This document shows, piece by piece, positions 49,701 through 64,000 of a DNA stretch of 64,000 bases (position 1 is the stretch's first letter; every line of letters begins with the position of its first letter). Under the pieces are notes generated by a model that was not told the DNA's origin, ran no database searches, and was given only the letters and a program-made list of their open reading frames with translations. The translations under genes and the position numbers were made by a program. Origin of the DNA: Panagrolaimus kolymaensis (lineage: Eukaryota; Nematoda; Chromadorea; Rhabditida; Panagrolaimidae); NCBI GenBank assembly GCA_028622995.1, contig JAJQJQ010000003.1, positions 6,324,001 to 6,388,000 on the forward strand, read 5' to 3'.

Positions 49701-51899
49701 CTCGTTATTTGAGGCATCCAGTTAGAAATGATATGCATTTTCGAGGTTCAAAAAATAAATAAAAAATATTTGGAAAATAAAAAAAATAGCCGCAATTCAA
49801 GAATTTAAAGTTTTTGATTATTCTATGTTTTTTGAACATGAATCCATGAAGATTCATAGCTCGTTATTTGAGGCATCCAGTTAGAAATGATATGCATTTT
49901 CGAGGTTCAAAAAATAAATAAAAAATATTTGGAAAATAAAAAAAATAGCCGCAATTCAAGAATTTAAAGTTTTTGATTATTCAATGTTTTTTGAACATGA
50001 ATCCATGAAGATTCATAGCTCGTTATTTGAGGCATCCAGTTAAAAATGATATGCATTTTCTTACTTAAAAAAATAAATAAAAAATATTTGGAAAATAAAA
50101 AAAATAGCCGCAATTCAAGAATTTAAAGTTTTTGATTATTCAATGTTTTTTGAACATGAATCCATGAAGATTCATAGCTCGTTATTTGAGGCATCCAGTT
50201 AAAAATGATATGCATTTTCTTACTTAAAAAAATAAATAAAAAATATTTGGAAAATAAAAAAAATAGCCGCAATTCAAGAATTTAAAGTTTTTGATTATTC
50301 AATGTTTTTTGAACATGAATCCATGAAGATTCATAGCTCGTTATTTGAGGCATCCAGTAAGAAATGATATGCATTTTCTTACTTAAAAAAATAAATAAAA
50401 AATATTTGGAAAATAAAAAAAATAGCCGCAATTCAAGAATTTAAAGTTTTTGATTATTCAATGTTTTTTGAACATGAATCCATGAAGATTCATAGCTCGT
50501 TATTTGAGGCATCCAGTTAAAAATGATATGCATTTTCTTACTTAAAAAAATAAATAAAAAATATTTGGAAAATAAAAAAAATAGCCGCAATTCAAGAATT
50601 TAAAGTTTTTGATTATTCAATGTTTTTTGAACATGAATCCATGAAGATTCATAGCTCGTTATTTGAGGCATCCAGTTAAAAATGATATGCATTTTCTTAC
50701 TTAAAAAAATAAATAAAAAATATTTGGAAAATAAAAAAAATAGCCGCAATTCAAGAATTTAAAGTTTTTGATTATTCAATGTTTTTTGAACATGAATCCA
50801 TGAAGATTCATAGCTCGTTATTTGAGGCATCCAGTTAAAAATGATATGCATTTTCTTACTTAAAAAAATAAATAAATAATATTTGGAAAATAAAAAAAAT
50901 AGCCGCAATTCAAGAATTTAAAGTTTTTGATTATTCTATATTTTTTGAACATGAATCCATGAAGATTCATAGCTCGTTATTTGAGGCATCCAGTTAAAAA
51001 TGATATGCATTTTCTTACTTAAAAAAATAAATAAAAAATATTTGGAAAATAAAAAAAATAGCCGCAATTCAAGAATTTAAAGTTTTTGATTATTCAATGT
51101 TTTTTGAACATGAATCCATGAAGATTCATAGCTCGTTATTTGAGGCATCCAGTTAAAAATGATATGCATTTTCTTACTTAAAAAAATAAATAAAAAATAT
51201 TTGGAAAATAAAAAAAATAGCCGCAATTCAAGAATTTAAAGTTTTTGATTATTCAATGTTTTTTGAACATGAATCCATGAAGATTCATAGCTCGTTATTT
51301 GAGGCATCCAGTTAAAAATGATATGCATTTTCTTACTTAAAAAAATAAATAAAAAATATTTGGAAAATAAAAAAAATAGCCGCAATTCAAGAATTTAAAG
51401 TTTTTGATTATTCTATATTTTTTGAACATGAATCCATGAAGATTCATAGCTCGTTATTTGAGGCATCCAGTTAGAAATGATATGCATTTTCGAGGTTCAA
51501 AAAATAAATAAAAAATATTTGGAAAATAAAAAAAATAGCCGCAATTCAAGAATTTAAAGTTTTTGATTATTCAATGTTTTTTGAACATGAATCCATGAAG
51601 ATTCATAGCTCGTTATTTGAGGCATCCAGTTAAAAATGATATGCATTTTCTTACTTAAAAAAATAAATAAAAAATATTTGGAAAATAAAAAAAATAGCCG
51701 CAATTCAAGAATTTAAAGTTTTTGATTATTCAATGTTTTTTGAACATGAATCCATGAAGATTCATAGCTCGTTATTTGAGGCATCCAGTTAAAAATGATA
51801 TGCATTTTCTTACTTAAAAAAATAAATAAAAAATATTTGGAAAATAAAAAAAATAGCCGCAATTCAAGAATTTAAAGTTTTTGATTATTCAATGTTTTT

Positions 51900-54800
51900 T
51901 GAACATGAATCCATGAAGATTCATAGCTCGTTATTTGAGGCATCCAGTTAAAAATGATATGCATTTTCGAGGTTCAAAAAATAAATAAAAAATATTTGGA
52001 AAATAAAAAAAATAGCCGCAATTCAAGAATTTAAAGTTTTTGATTATTCAATGTTTTTTGAACATGAATCCATGAAGATTCATAGCTCGTTATTTGAGGC
52101 ATCCAGTTAAAAATGATATGCATTTTCTTACTTAAAAAAATAAATAAAAAATATTTGGAAAATAAAAAAAATAGCCGCAATTCAAGAATTTAAAGTTTTT
52201 GATTATTCAATGTTTTTTGAACATGAATCCATGAAGATTCATAGCTCGTTATTTGAGGCATCCAGTTAAAAATGATATGCATTTTCTTACTTAAAAAAAT
52301 AAATAAAAAATATTTGGAAAATAAAAAAAATAGCCGCAATTCAAGAATTTAAAGTTTTTGATTATTCAATGTTTTTTGAACATGAATCCATGAAGATTCA
52401 TAGCTCGTTATTTGAGGCATCCAGTTAGAAATGATATGCATTTTCGAGGTTCAAAAAATAAATAAAAAATATTTGGAAAATAAAAAAAATAGCCGCAATT
52501 CAAGAATTTAAAGTTTTTGATTATTCAATGTTTTTTGAACATGAATCCATGAAGATTCATAGCTCGTTATTTGAGGCATCCAGTTAAAAATGATATGCAT
52601 TTTCTTACTTAAAAAAATAAATAAAAAATATTTGGAAAATAAAAAAAATAGCCGCAATTCAAGAATTTAAAGTTTTTGATTATTCAATGTTTTTTGAACA
52701 TGAATCCATGAAGATTCATAGCTCGTTATTTGAGGCATCCAGTTAGAAATGATATGCATTTTCGAGGTTCAAAAAATAAATAAAAAATATTTGGAAAATA
52801 AAAAAAATAGCCGCAATTCAAGAATTTAAAGTTTTTGATTATTCAATGTTTTTTGAACATGAATCCATGAAGATTCATAGCTCGTTATTTGAGGCATCCA
52901 GTTAAAAATGATATGCATTTTCTTACTTAAAAAAATAAATAAAAAATATTTGGAAAATAAAAAAAATAGCCGCAATTCAAGAATTTAAAGTTTTTGATTA
53001 TTCAATGTTTTTTGAACATGAATCCATGAAGATTCATAGCTCGTTATTTGAGGCATCCAGTTAAAAATGATATGCATTTTCGAGGTTCAAAAAATAAATA
53101 AAAAATATTTGGAAAATAAAAAAAATAGCCGCAATTCAAGAATTTAAAGTTTTTGATTATTCAATGTTTTTTGAACATGAATCCATGAAGATTCATAGCT
53201 CGTTATTTGAGGCATCCAGTTAAAAATGATATGCATTTTCTTACTTAAAAAAATAAATAAAAAATATTTGGAAAATAAAAAAAATAGCCGCAATTCAAGA
53301 ATTTAAAGTTTTTGATTATTCAATGTTTTTTGAACATGAATCCATGAAGATTCATAGCTCGTTATTTGAGGCATCCAGTTAGAAATGATATGCATTTTCG
53401 AGGTTCAAAAAATAAATAAAAAATATTTGGAAAATAAAAAAAATAGCCGCAATTCAAGAATTTAAAGTTTTTGATTATTCAATGTTTTTTGAACATGAAT
53501 CCATGAAGATTCATAGCTCGTTATTTGAGGCATCCAGTTAAAAATGATATGCATTTTCTTACTTAAAAAAATAAATAAAAAATATTTGGAAAATAAAAAA
53601 AATAGCCGCAATTCAAGAATTTAAAGTTTTTGATTATTCAATGTTTTTTGAACATGAATCCATGAAGATTCATAGCTCGTTATTTGAGGCATCCAGTTAA
53701 AAATGATATGCATTTTCGAGGTTCAAAAAATAAATAAAAAATATTTGGAAAATAAAAAAAATAGCCGCAATTCAAGAATTTAAAGTTTTTGATTATTCAA
53801 TGTTTTTTGAACATGAATCCATGAAGATTCATAGCTCGTTATTTGAGGCATCCAGTTAAAAATGATATGCATTTTCTTACTTAAAAAAATAAATAAAAAA
53901 TATTTGGAAAATAAAAAAAATAGCCGCAATTCAAGAATTTAAAGTTTTTGATTATTCAATGTTTTTTGAACATGAATCCATGAAGATTCATAGCTCGTTA
54001 TTTGAGGCATCCAGTTAAAAATGATATGCATTTTCTTACTTAAAAAAATAAATAAAAAATATTTGGAAAATAAAAAAAATAGCCGCAATTCAAGAATTTA
54101 AAGTTTTTGATTATTCAATGTTTTTTGAACATGAATCCATGAAGATTCATAGCTCGTTATTTGAGGCATCCAGTTAGAAATGATATGCATTTTCGAGGTT
54201 CAAAAAATAAATAAAAAATATTTGGAAAATAAAAAAAATAGCCGCAATTCAAGAATTTAAAGTTTTTGATTATTCAATGTTTTTTGAACATGAATCCATG
54301 AAGATTCATAGCTCGTTATTTGAGGCATCCAGTTAAAAATGATATGCATTTTCTTACTTAAAAAAATAAATAAAAAATATTTGGAAAATAAAAAAAATAG
54401 CCGCAATTCAAGAATTTAAAGTTTTTGATTATTCAATGTTTTTTGAACATGAATCCATGAAGATTCATAGCTCGTTATTTGAGGCATCCAGTTAGAAATG
54501 ATATGCATTTTCAAGGTTCAAAAAATAAATAAAAAATATTTGGAAAATAAAAAAAATAGCCGCAATTCAAGAATTTAAAGTTTTTGATTATTCAATGTTT
54601 TTTGAACATGAATCCATGAAGATTCATAGCTCGTTATTTGAGGCATCCAGTTAAAAATGATATGCATTTTCTTACTTAAAAAAATAAATAAAAAATATTT
54701 GGAAAATAAAAAAAATAGCCGCAATTCAAGAATTTAAAGTTTTTGATTATTCAATGTTTTTTGAACATGAATCCATGAAGATTCATAGCTCGTTATTTGA

Positions 54801-57800
54801 GGCATCCAGTTAAAAATGATATGCATTTTCGAGGTTCAAAAAATAAATAAAAAATATTTGGAAAATAAAAAAAATAGCCGCAATTCAAGAATTTAAAGTT
54901 TTTGATTATTCAATGTTTTTTGAACATGAATCCATGAAGATTCATAGCTCGTTATTTGAGGCATCCAGTTAAAAATGATATGCATTTTCTTACTTAAAAA
55001 AATAAATAAAAAATATTTGGAAAATAAAAAAAATAGCCGCAATTCAAGAATTTAAAGTTTTTGATTATTCAATGTTTTTTGAACATGAATCCATGAAGAT
55101 TCATAGCTCGTTATTTGAGGCATCCAGTTAAAAATGATATGCATTTTCTTACTTAAAAAAATAAATAAAAAATATTTGGAAAATAAAAAAAATAGCCGCA
55201 ATTCAAGAATTTAAAGTTTTTGATTATTCAATGTTTTTTGAACATGAATCCATGAAGATTCATAGCTCGTTATTTGAGGCATCCAGTTAAAAATGATATG
55301 CATTTTCTTACTTAAAAAAATAAATAAAAAATATTTGGAAAATAAAAAAAATAGCCGCAATTCAAGAATTTAAAGTTTTTGATTATTCAATGTTTTTTGA
55401 ACATGAATCCATGAAGATTCATAGCTCGTTATTTGAGGCATCCAGTTAGAAATGATATGCATTTTCGAGGTTCAAAAAATAAATAAAAAATATTTGGAAA
55501 ATAAAAAAAATAGCCGCAATTCAAGAATTTAAAGTTTTTGATTATTCAATGTTTTTTGAACATGAATCCATGAAGATTCATAGCTCGTTATTTGAGGCAT
55601 CCAGTTAAAAATGATATGCATTTTCTTACTTAAAAAAATAAATAAAAAATATTTGGAAAATAAAAAAAATAGCCGCAATTCAAGAATTTAAAGTTTTTGA
55701 TTATTCAATGTTTTTTGAACATGAATCCATGAAGATTCATAGCTCGTTATTTGAGGCATCCAGTTAGAAATGATATGCATTTTCGAGGTTCAAAAAATAA
55801 ATAAAAAATATTTGGAAAATAAAAAAAATAGCCGCAATTCAAGAATTTAAAGTTTTTGATTATTCAATGTTTTTTGAACATGAATCCATGAAGATTCATA
55901 GCTCGTTATTTGAGGCATCCAGTTAAAAATGATATGCATTTTCTTACTTAAAAAAATAAATAAAAAATATTTGGAAAATAAAAAAAATAGCCGCAATTCA
56001 AGAATTTAAAGTTTTTGATTATTCAATGTTTTTTGAACATGAATCCATGAAGATTCATAGCTCGTTATTTGAGGCATCCAGTTAGAAATGATATGCATTT
56101 TCGAGGTTCAAAAAATAAATAAAAAATATTTGGAAAATAAAAAAAATAGCCGCAATTCAAGAATTTAAAGTTTTTGATTATTCAATGTTTTTTGAACATG
56201 AATCCATGAAGATTCATAGCTCGTTATTTGAGGCATCCAGTTAAAAATGATATGCATTTTCTTACTTAAAAAAATAAATAAAAAATATTTGGAAAATAAA
56301 AAAAATAGCCGCAATTCAAGAATTTAAAGTTTTTGATTATTCAATGTTTTTTGAACATGAATCCATGAAGATTCATAGCTCGTTATTTGAGGCATCCAGT
56401 TAAAAATGATATGCATTTTCGAGGTTCAAAAAATAAATAAAAAATATTTGGAAAATAAAAAAAATAGCCGCAATTCAAGAATTTAAAGTTTTTGATTATT
56501 CAATGTTTTTTGAACATGAATCCATGAAGATTCATAGCTCGTTATTTGAGGCATCCAGTTAAAAATGATATGCATTTTCTTACTTAAAAAAATAAATAAA
56601 AAATATTTGGAAAATAAAAAAAATAGCCGCAATTCAAGAATTTAAAGTTTTTGATTATTCAATGTTTTTTGAACATGAATCCATGAAGATTCATAGCTCG
56701 TTATTTGAGGCATCCAGTTAAAAATGATATGCATTTTCTTACTTAAAAAAATAAATAAAAAATATTTGGAAAATAAAAAAAATAGCCGCAATTCAAGAAT
56801 TTAAAGTTTTTGATTATTCAATGTTTTTTGAACATGAATCCATGAAGATTCATAGCTCGTTATTTGAGGCATCCAGTTAGAAATGATATGCATTTTCGAG
56901 GTTCAAAAAATAAATAAAAAATATTTGGAAAATAAAAAAAATAGCCGCAATTCAAGAATTTAAAGTTTTTGATTATTCAATGTTTTTTGAACATGAATCC
57001 ATGAAGATTCATAGCTCGTTATTTGAGGCATCCAGTTAAAAATGATATGCATTTTCTTACTTAAAAAAATAAATAAAAAATATTTGGAAAATAAAAAAAA
57101 TAGCCGCAATTCAAGAATTTAAAGTTTTTGATTATTCAATGTTTTTTGAACATGAATCCATGAAGATTCATAGCTCGTTATTTGAGGCATCCAGTTAGAA
57201 ATGATATGCATTTTCGAGGTTCAAAAAATAAATAAAAAATATTTGGAAAATAAAAAAATAGCCGCAATTCAAGAATTTAAAGTTTTTGATTATTCAATGT
57301 TTTTTGAACATGAATCCATGAAGATTCATAGCTCGTTATTTGAGGCATCCAGTTAAAAATGATATGCATTTTCTTACTTAAAAAAATAAATAAAAAATAT
57401 TTGGAAAATAAAAAAAATAGCCGCAATTCAAGAATTTAAAGTTTTTGATTATTCAATGTTTTTTGAACATGAATCCATGAAGATTCATAGCTCGTTATTT
57501 GAGGCATCCAGTTAGAAATGATATGCATTTTCGAGGTTCAAAAAATAAATAAAAAATATTTGGAAAATAAAAAAAATAGCCGCAATTCAAGAATTTAAAG
57601 TTTTTGATTATTCAATGTTTTTTGAACATGAATCCATGAAGATTCATAGCTCGTTATTTGAGGCATCCAGTTAAAAATGATATGCATTTTCTTACTTAAA
57701 AAAATAAATAAAAAATATTTGGAAAATAAAAAAAATAGCCGCAATTCAAGAATTTAAAGTTTTTGATTATTCAATGTTTTTTGAACATGAATCCATGAAG

Positions 57801-60800
57801 ATTCATAGCTCGTTATTTGAGGCATCCAGTTAGAAATGATATGCATTTTCGAGGTTCAAAAAATAAATAAAAAATATTTGGAAAATAAAAAAAATAGCCG
57901 CAATTCAAGAATTTAAAGTTTTTGATTATTCAATGTTTTTTGAACATGAATCCATGAAGATTCATAGCTCGTTATTTGAGGCATCCAGTTAAAAATGATA
58001 TGCATTTTCTTACTTAAAAAAATAAATAAAAAATATTTGGAAAATAAAAAAAATAGCCGCAATTCAAGAATTTAAAGTTTTTGATTATTCAATGTTTTTT
58101 GAACATGAATCCATGAAGATTCATAGCTCGTTATTTGAGGCATCCAGTTAGAAATGATATGCATTTTCGAGGTTCAAAAAATAAATAAAAAATATTTGGA
58201 AAATAAAAAAAATAGCCGCAATTCAAGAATTTAAAGTTTTTGATTATTCAATGTTTTTTGAACATGAATCCATGAAGATTCATAGCTCGTTATTTGAGGC
58301 ATCCAGTTAAAAATGATATGCATTTTCTTACTTAAAAAAATAAATAAAAAATATTTGGAAAATAAAAAAAATAGCCGCAATTCAAGAATTTAAAGTTTTT
58401 GATTATTCAATGTTTTTTGAACATGAATCCATGAAGATTCATAGCTCGTTATTTGAGGCATCCAGTTAAAAATGATATGCATTTTCGAGGTTCAAAAAAT
58501 AAATAAAAAATATTTGGAAAATAAAAAAAATAGCCGCAATTCAAGAATTTAAAGTTTTTGATTATTCAATGTTTTTTGAACATGAATCCATGAAGATTCA
58601 TAGCTCGTTATTTGAGGCATCCAGTTAAAAATGATATGCATTTTCTTACTTAAAAAAATAAATAAAAAATATTTGGAAAATAAAAAAAATAGCCGCAATT
58701 CAAGAATTTAAAGTTTTTGATTATTCAATGTTTTTTGAACATGAATCCATGAAGATTCATAGCTCGTTATTTGAGGCATCCAGTTAAAAATGATATGCAT
58801 TTTCTTACTTAAAAAAATAAATAAAAAATATTTGGAAAATAAAATAAATAGCCGCAATTCAAGAATTTAAAGTTTTTGATTATTCAATGTTTTTTGAACA
58901 TGAATCCATGAAGATTCATAGCTCGTTATTTGAGGCATCCAGTTAGAAATGATATGCATTTTCGAGGTTCAAAAAATAAATAAAAAATATTTGGAAAATA
59001 AAAAAAATAGCCGCAATTCAAGAATTTAAAGTTTTTGATTATTCAATGTTTTTTGAACATGAATCCATGAAGATTCATAGCTCGTTATTTGAGGCATCCA
59101 GTTAAAAATGATATGCATTTTCTTACTTAAAAAAATAAATAAAAAATATTTGGAAAATAAAAAAAATAGCCGCAATTCAAGAATTTAAAGTTTTTGATTA
59201 TTCAATGTTTTTTGAACATGAATCCATGAAGATTCATAGCTCGTTATTTGAGGCATCCAGTTAGAAATGATATGCATTTTCGAGGTTCAAAAAATAAATA
59301 AAAAATATTTGGAAAATAAAAAAAATAGCCGCAATTCAAGAATTTAAAGTTTTTGATTATTCAATGTTTTTTGAACATGAATCCATGAAGATTCATAGCT
59401 CGTTATTTGAGGCATCCAGTTAAAAATGATATGCATTTTCTTACTTAAAAAAATAAATAAAAAATATTTGGAAAATAAAAAAAATAGCCGCAATTCAAGA
59501 ATTTAAAGTTTTTGATTATTCAATGTTTTTTGAACATGAATCCATGAAGATTCATAGCTCGTTATTTGAGGCATCCAGTTAGAAATGATATGCATTTTCG
59601 AGGTTCAAAAAATAAATAAAAAATATTTGGAAAATAAAAAAAATAGCCGCAATTCAAGAATTTAAAGTTTTTGATTATTCAATGTTTTTTGAACATGAAT
59701 CCATGAAGATTCATAGCTCGTTATTTGAGGCATCCAGTTAAAAATGATATGCATTTTCGAGGTTCAAAAAATAAATAAAAAATATTTGGAAAATAAAAAA
59801 AATAGCCGCAATTCAAGAATTTAAAGTTTTTGATTATTCAATGTTTTTTGAACATGAATCCATGAAGATTCATAGCTCGTTATTTGAGGCATCCAGTTAA
59901 AAATGATATGCATTTTCTTACTTAAAAAAATAAATAAAAAATATTTGGAAAATAAAAAAAATAGCCGCAATTCAAGAATTTAAAGTTTTTGATTATTCAA
60001 TGTTTTTTGAACATGAATCCATGAAGATTCATAGCTCGTTATTTGAGGCATCCAGTTAGAAATGATATGCATTTTCGAGGTTCAAAAAATAAATAAAAAA
60101 TATTTGGAAAATAAAAAAAATAGCCGCAATTCAAGAATTTAAAGTTTTTGATTATTCAATGTTTTTTGAACATGAATCCATGAAGATTCATAGCTCGTTA
60201 TTTGAGGCATCCAGTTAAAAATGATATGCATTTTCTTACTTAAAAAAATAAATAAAAAATATTTGGAAAATAAAAAAAATAGCCGCAATTCAAGAATTTA
60301 AAGTTTTTGATTATTCAATGTTTTTTGAACATGAATCCATGAAGATTCATAGCTCGTTATTTGAGGCATCCAGTTAAAAATGATATGCATTTTCTTACTT
60401 AAAAAAATAAATAAAAAATATTTGGAAAATAAAAAAAATAGCCGCAATTCAAGAATTTAAAGTTTTTGATTATTCAATGTTTTTTGAACATGAATCCATG
60501 AAGATTCATAGCTCGTTATTTGAGGCATCCAGTTAGAAATGATATGCATTTTCGAGGTTCAAAAAATAAATAAAAAATATTTGGAAAATAAAAAAAATAG
60601 CCGCAATTCAAGAATTTAAAGTTTTTGATTATTCAATGTTTTTTGAACATGAATCCATGAAGATTCATAGCTCGTTATTTGAGGCATCCAGTTAAAAATG
60701 ATATGCATTTTCTTACTTAAAAAAATAAATAAAAAATATTTGGAAAATAAAAAAAATAGCCGCAATTCAAGAATTTAAAGTTTTTGATTATTCAATGTTT

Positions 60801-63800
60801 TTTGAACATGAATCCATGAAGATTCATAGCTCGTTATTTGAGGCATCCAGTTAAAAATGATATGCATTTTCTTACTTAAAAAAATAAATAAAAAATATTT
60901 GGAAAATAAAAAAAATAGCCGCAATTCAAGAATTTAAAGTTTTTGATTATTCAATGTTTTTTGAACATGAATCCATGAAGATTCATAGCTCGTTATTTGA
61001 GGCATCCAGTTAGAAATGATATGCATTTTCGAGGTTCAAAAAATAAATAAAAAATATTTGGAAAATAAAAAAAATAGCCGCAATTCAAGAATTTAAAGTT
61101 TTTGATTATTCAATGTTTTTTGAACATGAATCCATGAAGATTCATAGCTCGTTATTTGAGGCATCCAGTTAAAAATGATATGCATTTTCGAGGTTCAAAA
61201 AATAAATAAAAAATATTTGGAAAATAAAAAAAATAGCCGCAATTCAAGAATTTAAAGTTTTTGATTATTCAATGTTTTTTGAACATGAATCCATGAAGAT
61301 TCATAGCTCGTTATTTGAGGCATCCAGTTAAAAATGATATGCATTTTCTTACTTAAAAAAATAAATAAAAAATATTTGGAAAATAAAAAAAATAGCCGCA
61401 ATTCAAGAATTTAAAGTTTTTGATTATTCAATGTTTTTTGAACATGAATCCATGAAGATTCATAGCTCGTTATTTGAGGCATCCAGTTAAAAATGATATG
61501 CATTTTCTTACTTAAAAAAATAAATAAAAAATATTTGGAAAATAAAAAAAATAGCCGCAATTCAAGAATTTAAAGTTTTTGATTATTCAATGTTTTTTGA
61601 ACATGAATCCATGAAGATTCATAGCTCGTTATTTGAGGCATCCAGTTAAAAATGATATGCATTTTCTTACTTAAAAAAATAAATAAAAAATATTTGGAAA
61701 ATAAAAAAAATAGCCGCAATTCAAGAATTTAAAGTTTTTGATTATTCAATGTTTTTTGAACATGAATCCATGAAGATTCATAGCTCGTTATTTGAGGCAT
61801 CCAGTTAAAAATGATATGCATTTTCTTACTTAAAAAAATAAATAAAAAATATTTGGAAAATAAAAAAAATAGCCGCAATTCAAGAATTTAAAGTTTTTGA
61901 TTATTCAATGTTTTTTGAACATGAATCCATGAAGATTCATAGCTCGTTATTTGAGGCATCCAGTTAGAAATGATATGCATTTTCGAGGTTCAAAAAATAA
62001 ATAAAAAATATTTGGAAAATAAAAAAAATAGCCGCAATTCAAGAATTTAAAGTTTTTGATTATTCAATGTTTTTTGAACATGAATCCATGAAGATTCATA
62101 GCTCGTTATTTGAGGCATCCAGTTAAAAATGATATGCATTTTCTTACTTAAAAAAATAAATAAAAAATATTTGGAAAATAAAAAAAATAGCCGCAATTCA
62201 AGAATTTAAAGTTTTTGATTATTCAATGTTTTTTGAACATGAATCCATGAAGATTCATAGCTCGTTATTTGAGGCATCCAGTTAAAAATGATATGCATTT
62301 TCTTACTTAAAAAAATAAATAAAAAATATTTGGAAAATAAAAAAAATAGCCGCAATTCAAGAATTTAAAGTTTTTGATTATTCAATGTTTTTTGAACATG
62401 AATCCATGAAGATTCATAGCTCGTTATTTGAGGCATCCAGTTAAAAATGATATGCATTTTCTTACTTAAAAAAATAAATAAAAAATATTTGGAAAATAAA
62501 AAAAATAGCCGCAATTCAAGAATTTAAAGTTTTTGATTATTCAATGTTTTTTGAACATGAATCCATGAAGATTCATAGCTCGTTATTTGAGGCATCCAGT
62601 TAAAAATGATATGCATTTTCTTACTTAAAAAAATAAATAAAAAATATTTGGAAAATAAAAAAAATAGCCGCAATTCAAGAATTTAAAGTTTTTGATTATT
62701 CAATGTTTTTTGAACATGAATCCATGAAGATTCATAGCTCGTTATTTGAGGCATCCAGTTAAAAATGATATGCATTTTCTTACTTAAAAAAATAAATAAA
62801 AAATATTTGGAAAATAAAAAAAATAGCCGCAATTCAAGAATTTAAAGTTTTTGATTATTCAATGTTTTTTGAACATGAATCCATGAAGATTCATAGCTCG
62901 TTATTTGAGGCATCCAGTTAGAAATGATATGCATTTTCGAGGTTCAAAAAATAAATAAAAAATATTTGGAAAATAAAAAAAATAGCCGCAATTCAAGAAT
63001 TTAAAGTTTTTGATTATTCAATGTTTTTTGAACATGAATCCATGAAGATTCATAGCTCGTTATTTGAGGCATCCAGTTAAAAATGATATGCATTTTCGAG
63101 GTTCAAAAAATAAATAAAAAATATTTGGAAAATAAAAAAAATAGCCGCAATTCAAGAATTTAAAGTTTTTGATTATTCAATGTTTTTTGAACATGAATCC
63201 ATGAAGATTCATAGCTCGTTATTTGAGGCATCCAGTTAAAAATGATATGCATTTTCTTACTTAAAAAAATAAATAAAAAATATTTGGAAAATAAAAAAAA
63301 TAGCCGCAATTCAAGAATTTAAAGTTTTTGATTATTCAATGTTTTTTGAACATGAATCCATGAAGATTCATAGCTCGTTATTTGAGGCATCCAGTTAAAA
63401 ATGATATGCATTTTCTTACTTAAAAAAATAAATAAAAAATATTTGGAAAATAAAAAAAATAGCCGCAATTCAAGAATTTAAAGTTTTTGATTATTCAATG
63501 TTTTTTGAACATGAATCCATGAAGATTCATAGCTCGTTATTTGAGGCATCCAGTTAGAAATGATATGCATTTTCGAGGTTCAAAAAATAAATAAAAAATA
63601 TTTGGAAAATAAAAAAAATAGCCGCAATTCAAGAATTTAAAGTTTTTGATTATTCAATGTTTTTTGAACATGAATCCATGAAGATTCATAGCTCGTTATT
63701 TGAGGCATCCAGTTAAAAATGATATGCATTTTCTTACTTAAAAAAATAAATAAAAAATATTTGGAAAATAAAAAAAATAGCCGCAATTCAAGAATTTAAA

Positions 63801-64000
63801 GTTTTTGATTATTCAATGTTTTTTGAACATGAATCCATGAAGATTCATAGCTCGTTATTTGAGGCATCCAGTTAAAAATGATATGCATTTTCTTACTTAA
63901 AAAAATAAATAAAAAATATTTGGAAAATAAAAAAAATAGCCGCAATTCAAGAATTTAAAGTTTTTGATTATTCAATGTTTTTTGAACATGAATCCATGAA
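51900..64000. repeat. Homogeneous right part of the array, frequent A/B dimers
   Basis: Nearly all monomers here carry TTCAATG, and A and B types often alternate, giving an effective 318-bp dimer, with occasional B-B runs and hybrid monomers that have the TTAAAAATG half with the CGAGGTTC half (for example near 53057). Isolated single-copy changes occur near 54512, 57252 and 58845. Confidence 0.8.

Larger units (their letters stand above)
18205..64000. repeat. Satellite DNA array, 159-bp monomer, about 288 copies
   Basis: Head-to-tail repeats of 159 bp, measured from successive TTCATAGCTCG starts at 18371, 18530, 18689 and 18848, continue unbroken to the right edge. The monomer is about 26% G+C. 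Counting from the first copy at 18212, the window end falls exactly two bases short of 288 units once one 1-bp deletion (A-run near 57252) is allowed. Two cassettes distinguish the types: A has TTAGAAATG with TTTTCGAGGTTC, B has TTAAAAATG with TTTTCTTACTTA. A further site is TTCTATG or TTCAATG. The leftmost copy is the most diverged, as expected at an array edge. All six frames are closed by stops; nothing suggests coding. Function is unknown: centromeric, subtelomeric or plain heterochromatic satellite are all possible. Confidence 0.99.

Noticed and set aside
18205..64000. CRISPR array
   Set aside because: Regular spacing is due to contiguous 159-bp units with no unique spacers, in a eukaryotic context with no cas genes.
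18205..64000. CENP-B box in the satellite
   Set aside because: I looked for the TTCG....A..CGGG pattern in the monomer and did not find it, so centromere identity cannot be claimed from a motif.
18205..64000. Telomeric repeat tract
   Set aside because: No TTAGGC or similar short G-rich repeat is present; a subtelomeric location remains open but unsupported.

Overview
Eukaryotic, very AT-rich sequence. Both main genes are split by many short introns (about 45-60 bp, GT...TTTTAG or TTTCAG), which points to a nematode. The base composition and the OTU-family protein would fit a plant-parasitic tylenchid such as Meloidogyne; that genus-level guess is inference. No bacterial-style features are present.

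Layout. (1) 1-5644: an Epac-type cAMP-regulated Rap guanine-nucleotide exchange factor on the plus strand. Its 5' end lies left of the window; 17 exons (964-5644) can be traced in frame and end in a stop. (2) 5645-9546: intergenic DNA with a 0.66-kb element bounded by 21-bp terminal inverted repeats (5991-6653) that also carries a tRNA-like pol III box pair, followed by broken or doubtful coding remnants (6718-8068). (3) 9559-17353: a plus-strand 18-exon gene, about 1,524 codons, preceded by a likely spliced-leader acceptor. It encodes a multidomain protein: Ser/Asn-rich N-terminus, a Ulp1/C48-like fold whose nucleophile is missing, a probable second degenerate copy of that fold, an OTU cysteine protease domain with its catalytic residues present, and a repeat-rich acidic tail in which an exon plus intron has been tandemly copied. 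(4) 17354-18204: AT-rich spacer. (5) 18205-64000: one continuous satellite DNA array, about 288 head-to-tail copies of a 159-bp monomer, running off the right edge.

The satellite is the dominant object, about 72% of the window. Its register is kept over 45.8 kb with a single net 1-bp loss. Shared private variants reveal higher-order structure: a 32-monomer (5,088-bp) unit present about three times between about 28.7 and 43.8 kb, a related 29-monomer (4,611-bp) spacing in 44-49.5 kb, and a more uniform right part where two monomer types frequently alternate. The two genes show no functional link beyond both being signalling or post-translational regulators; their adjacency to the array is the notable context.
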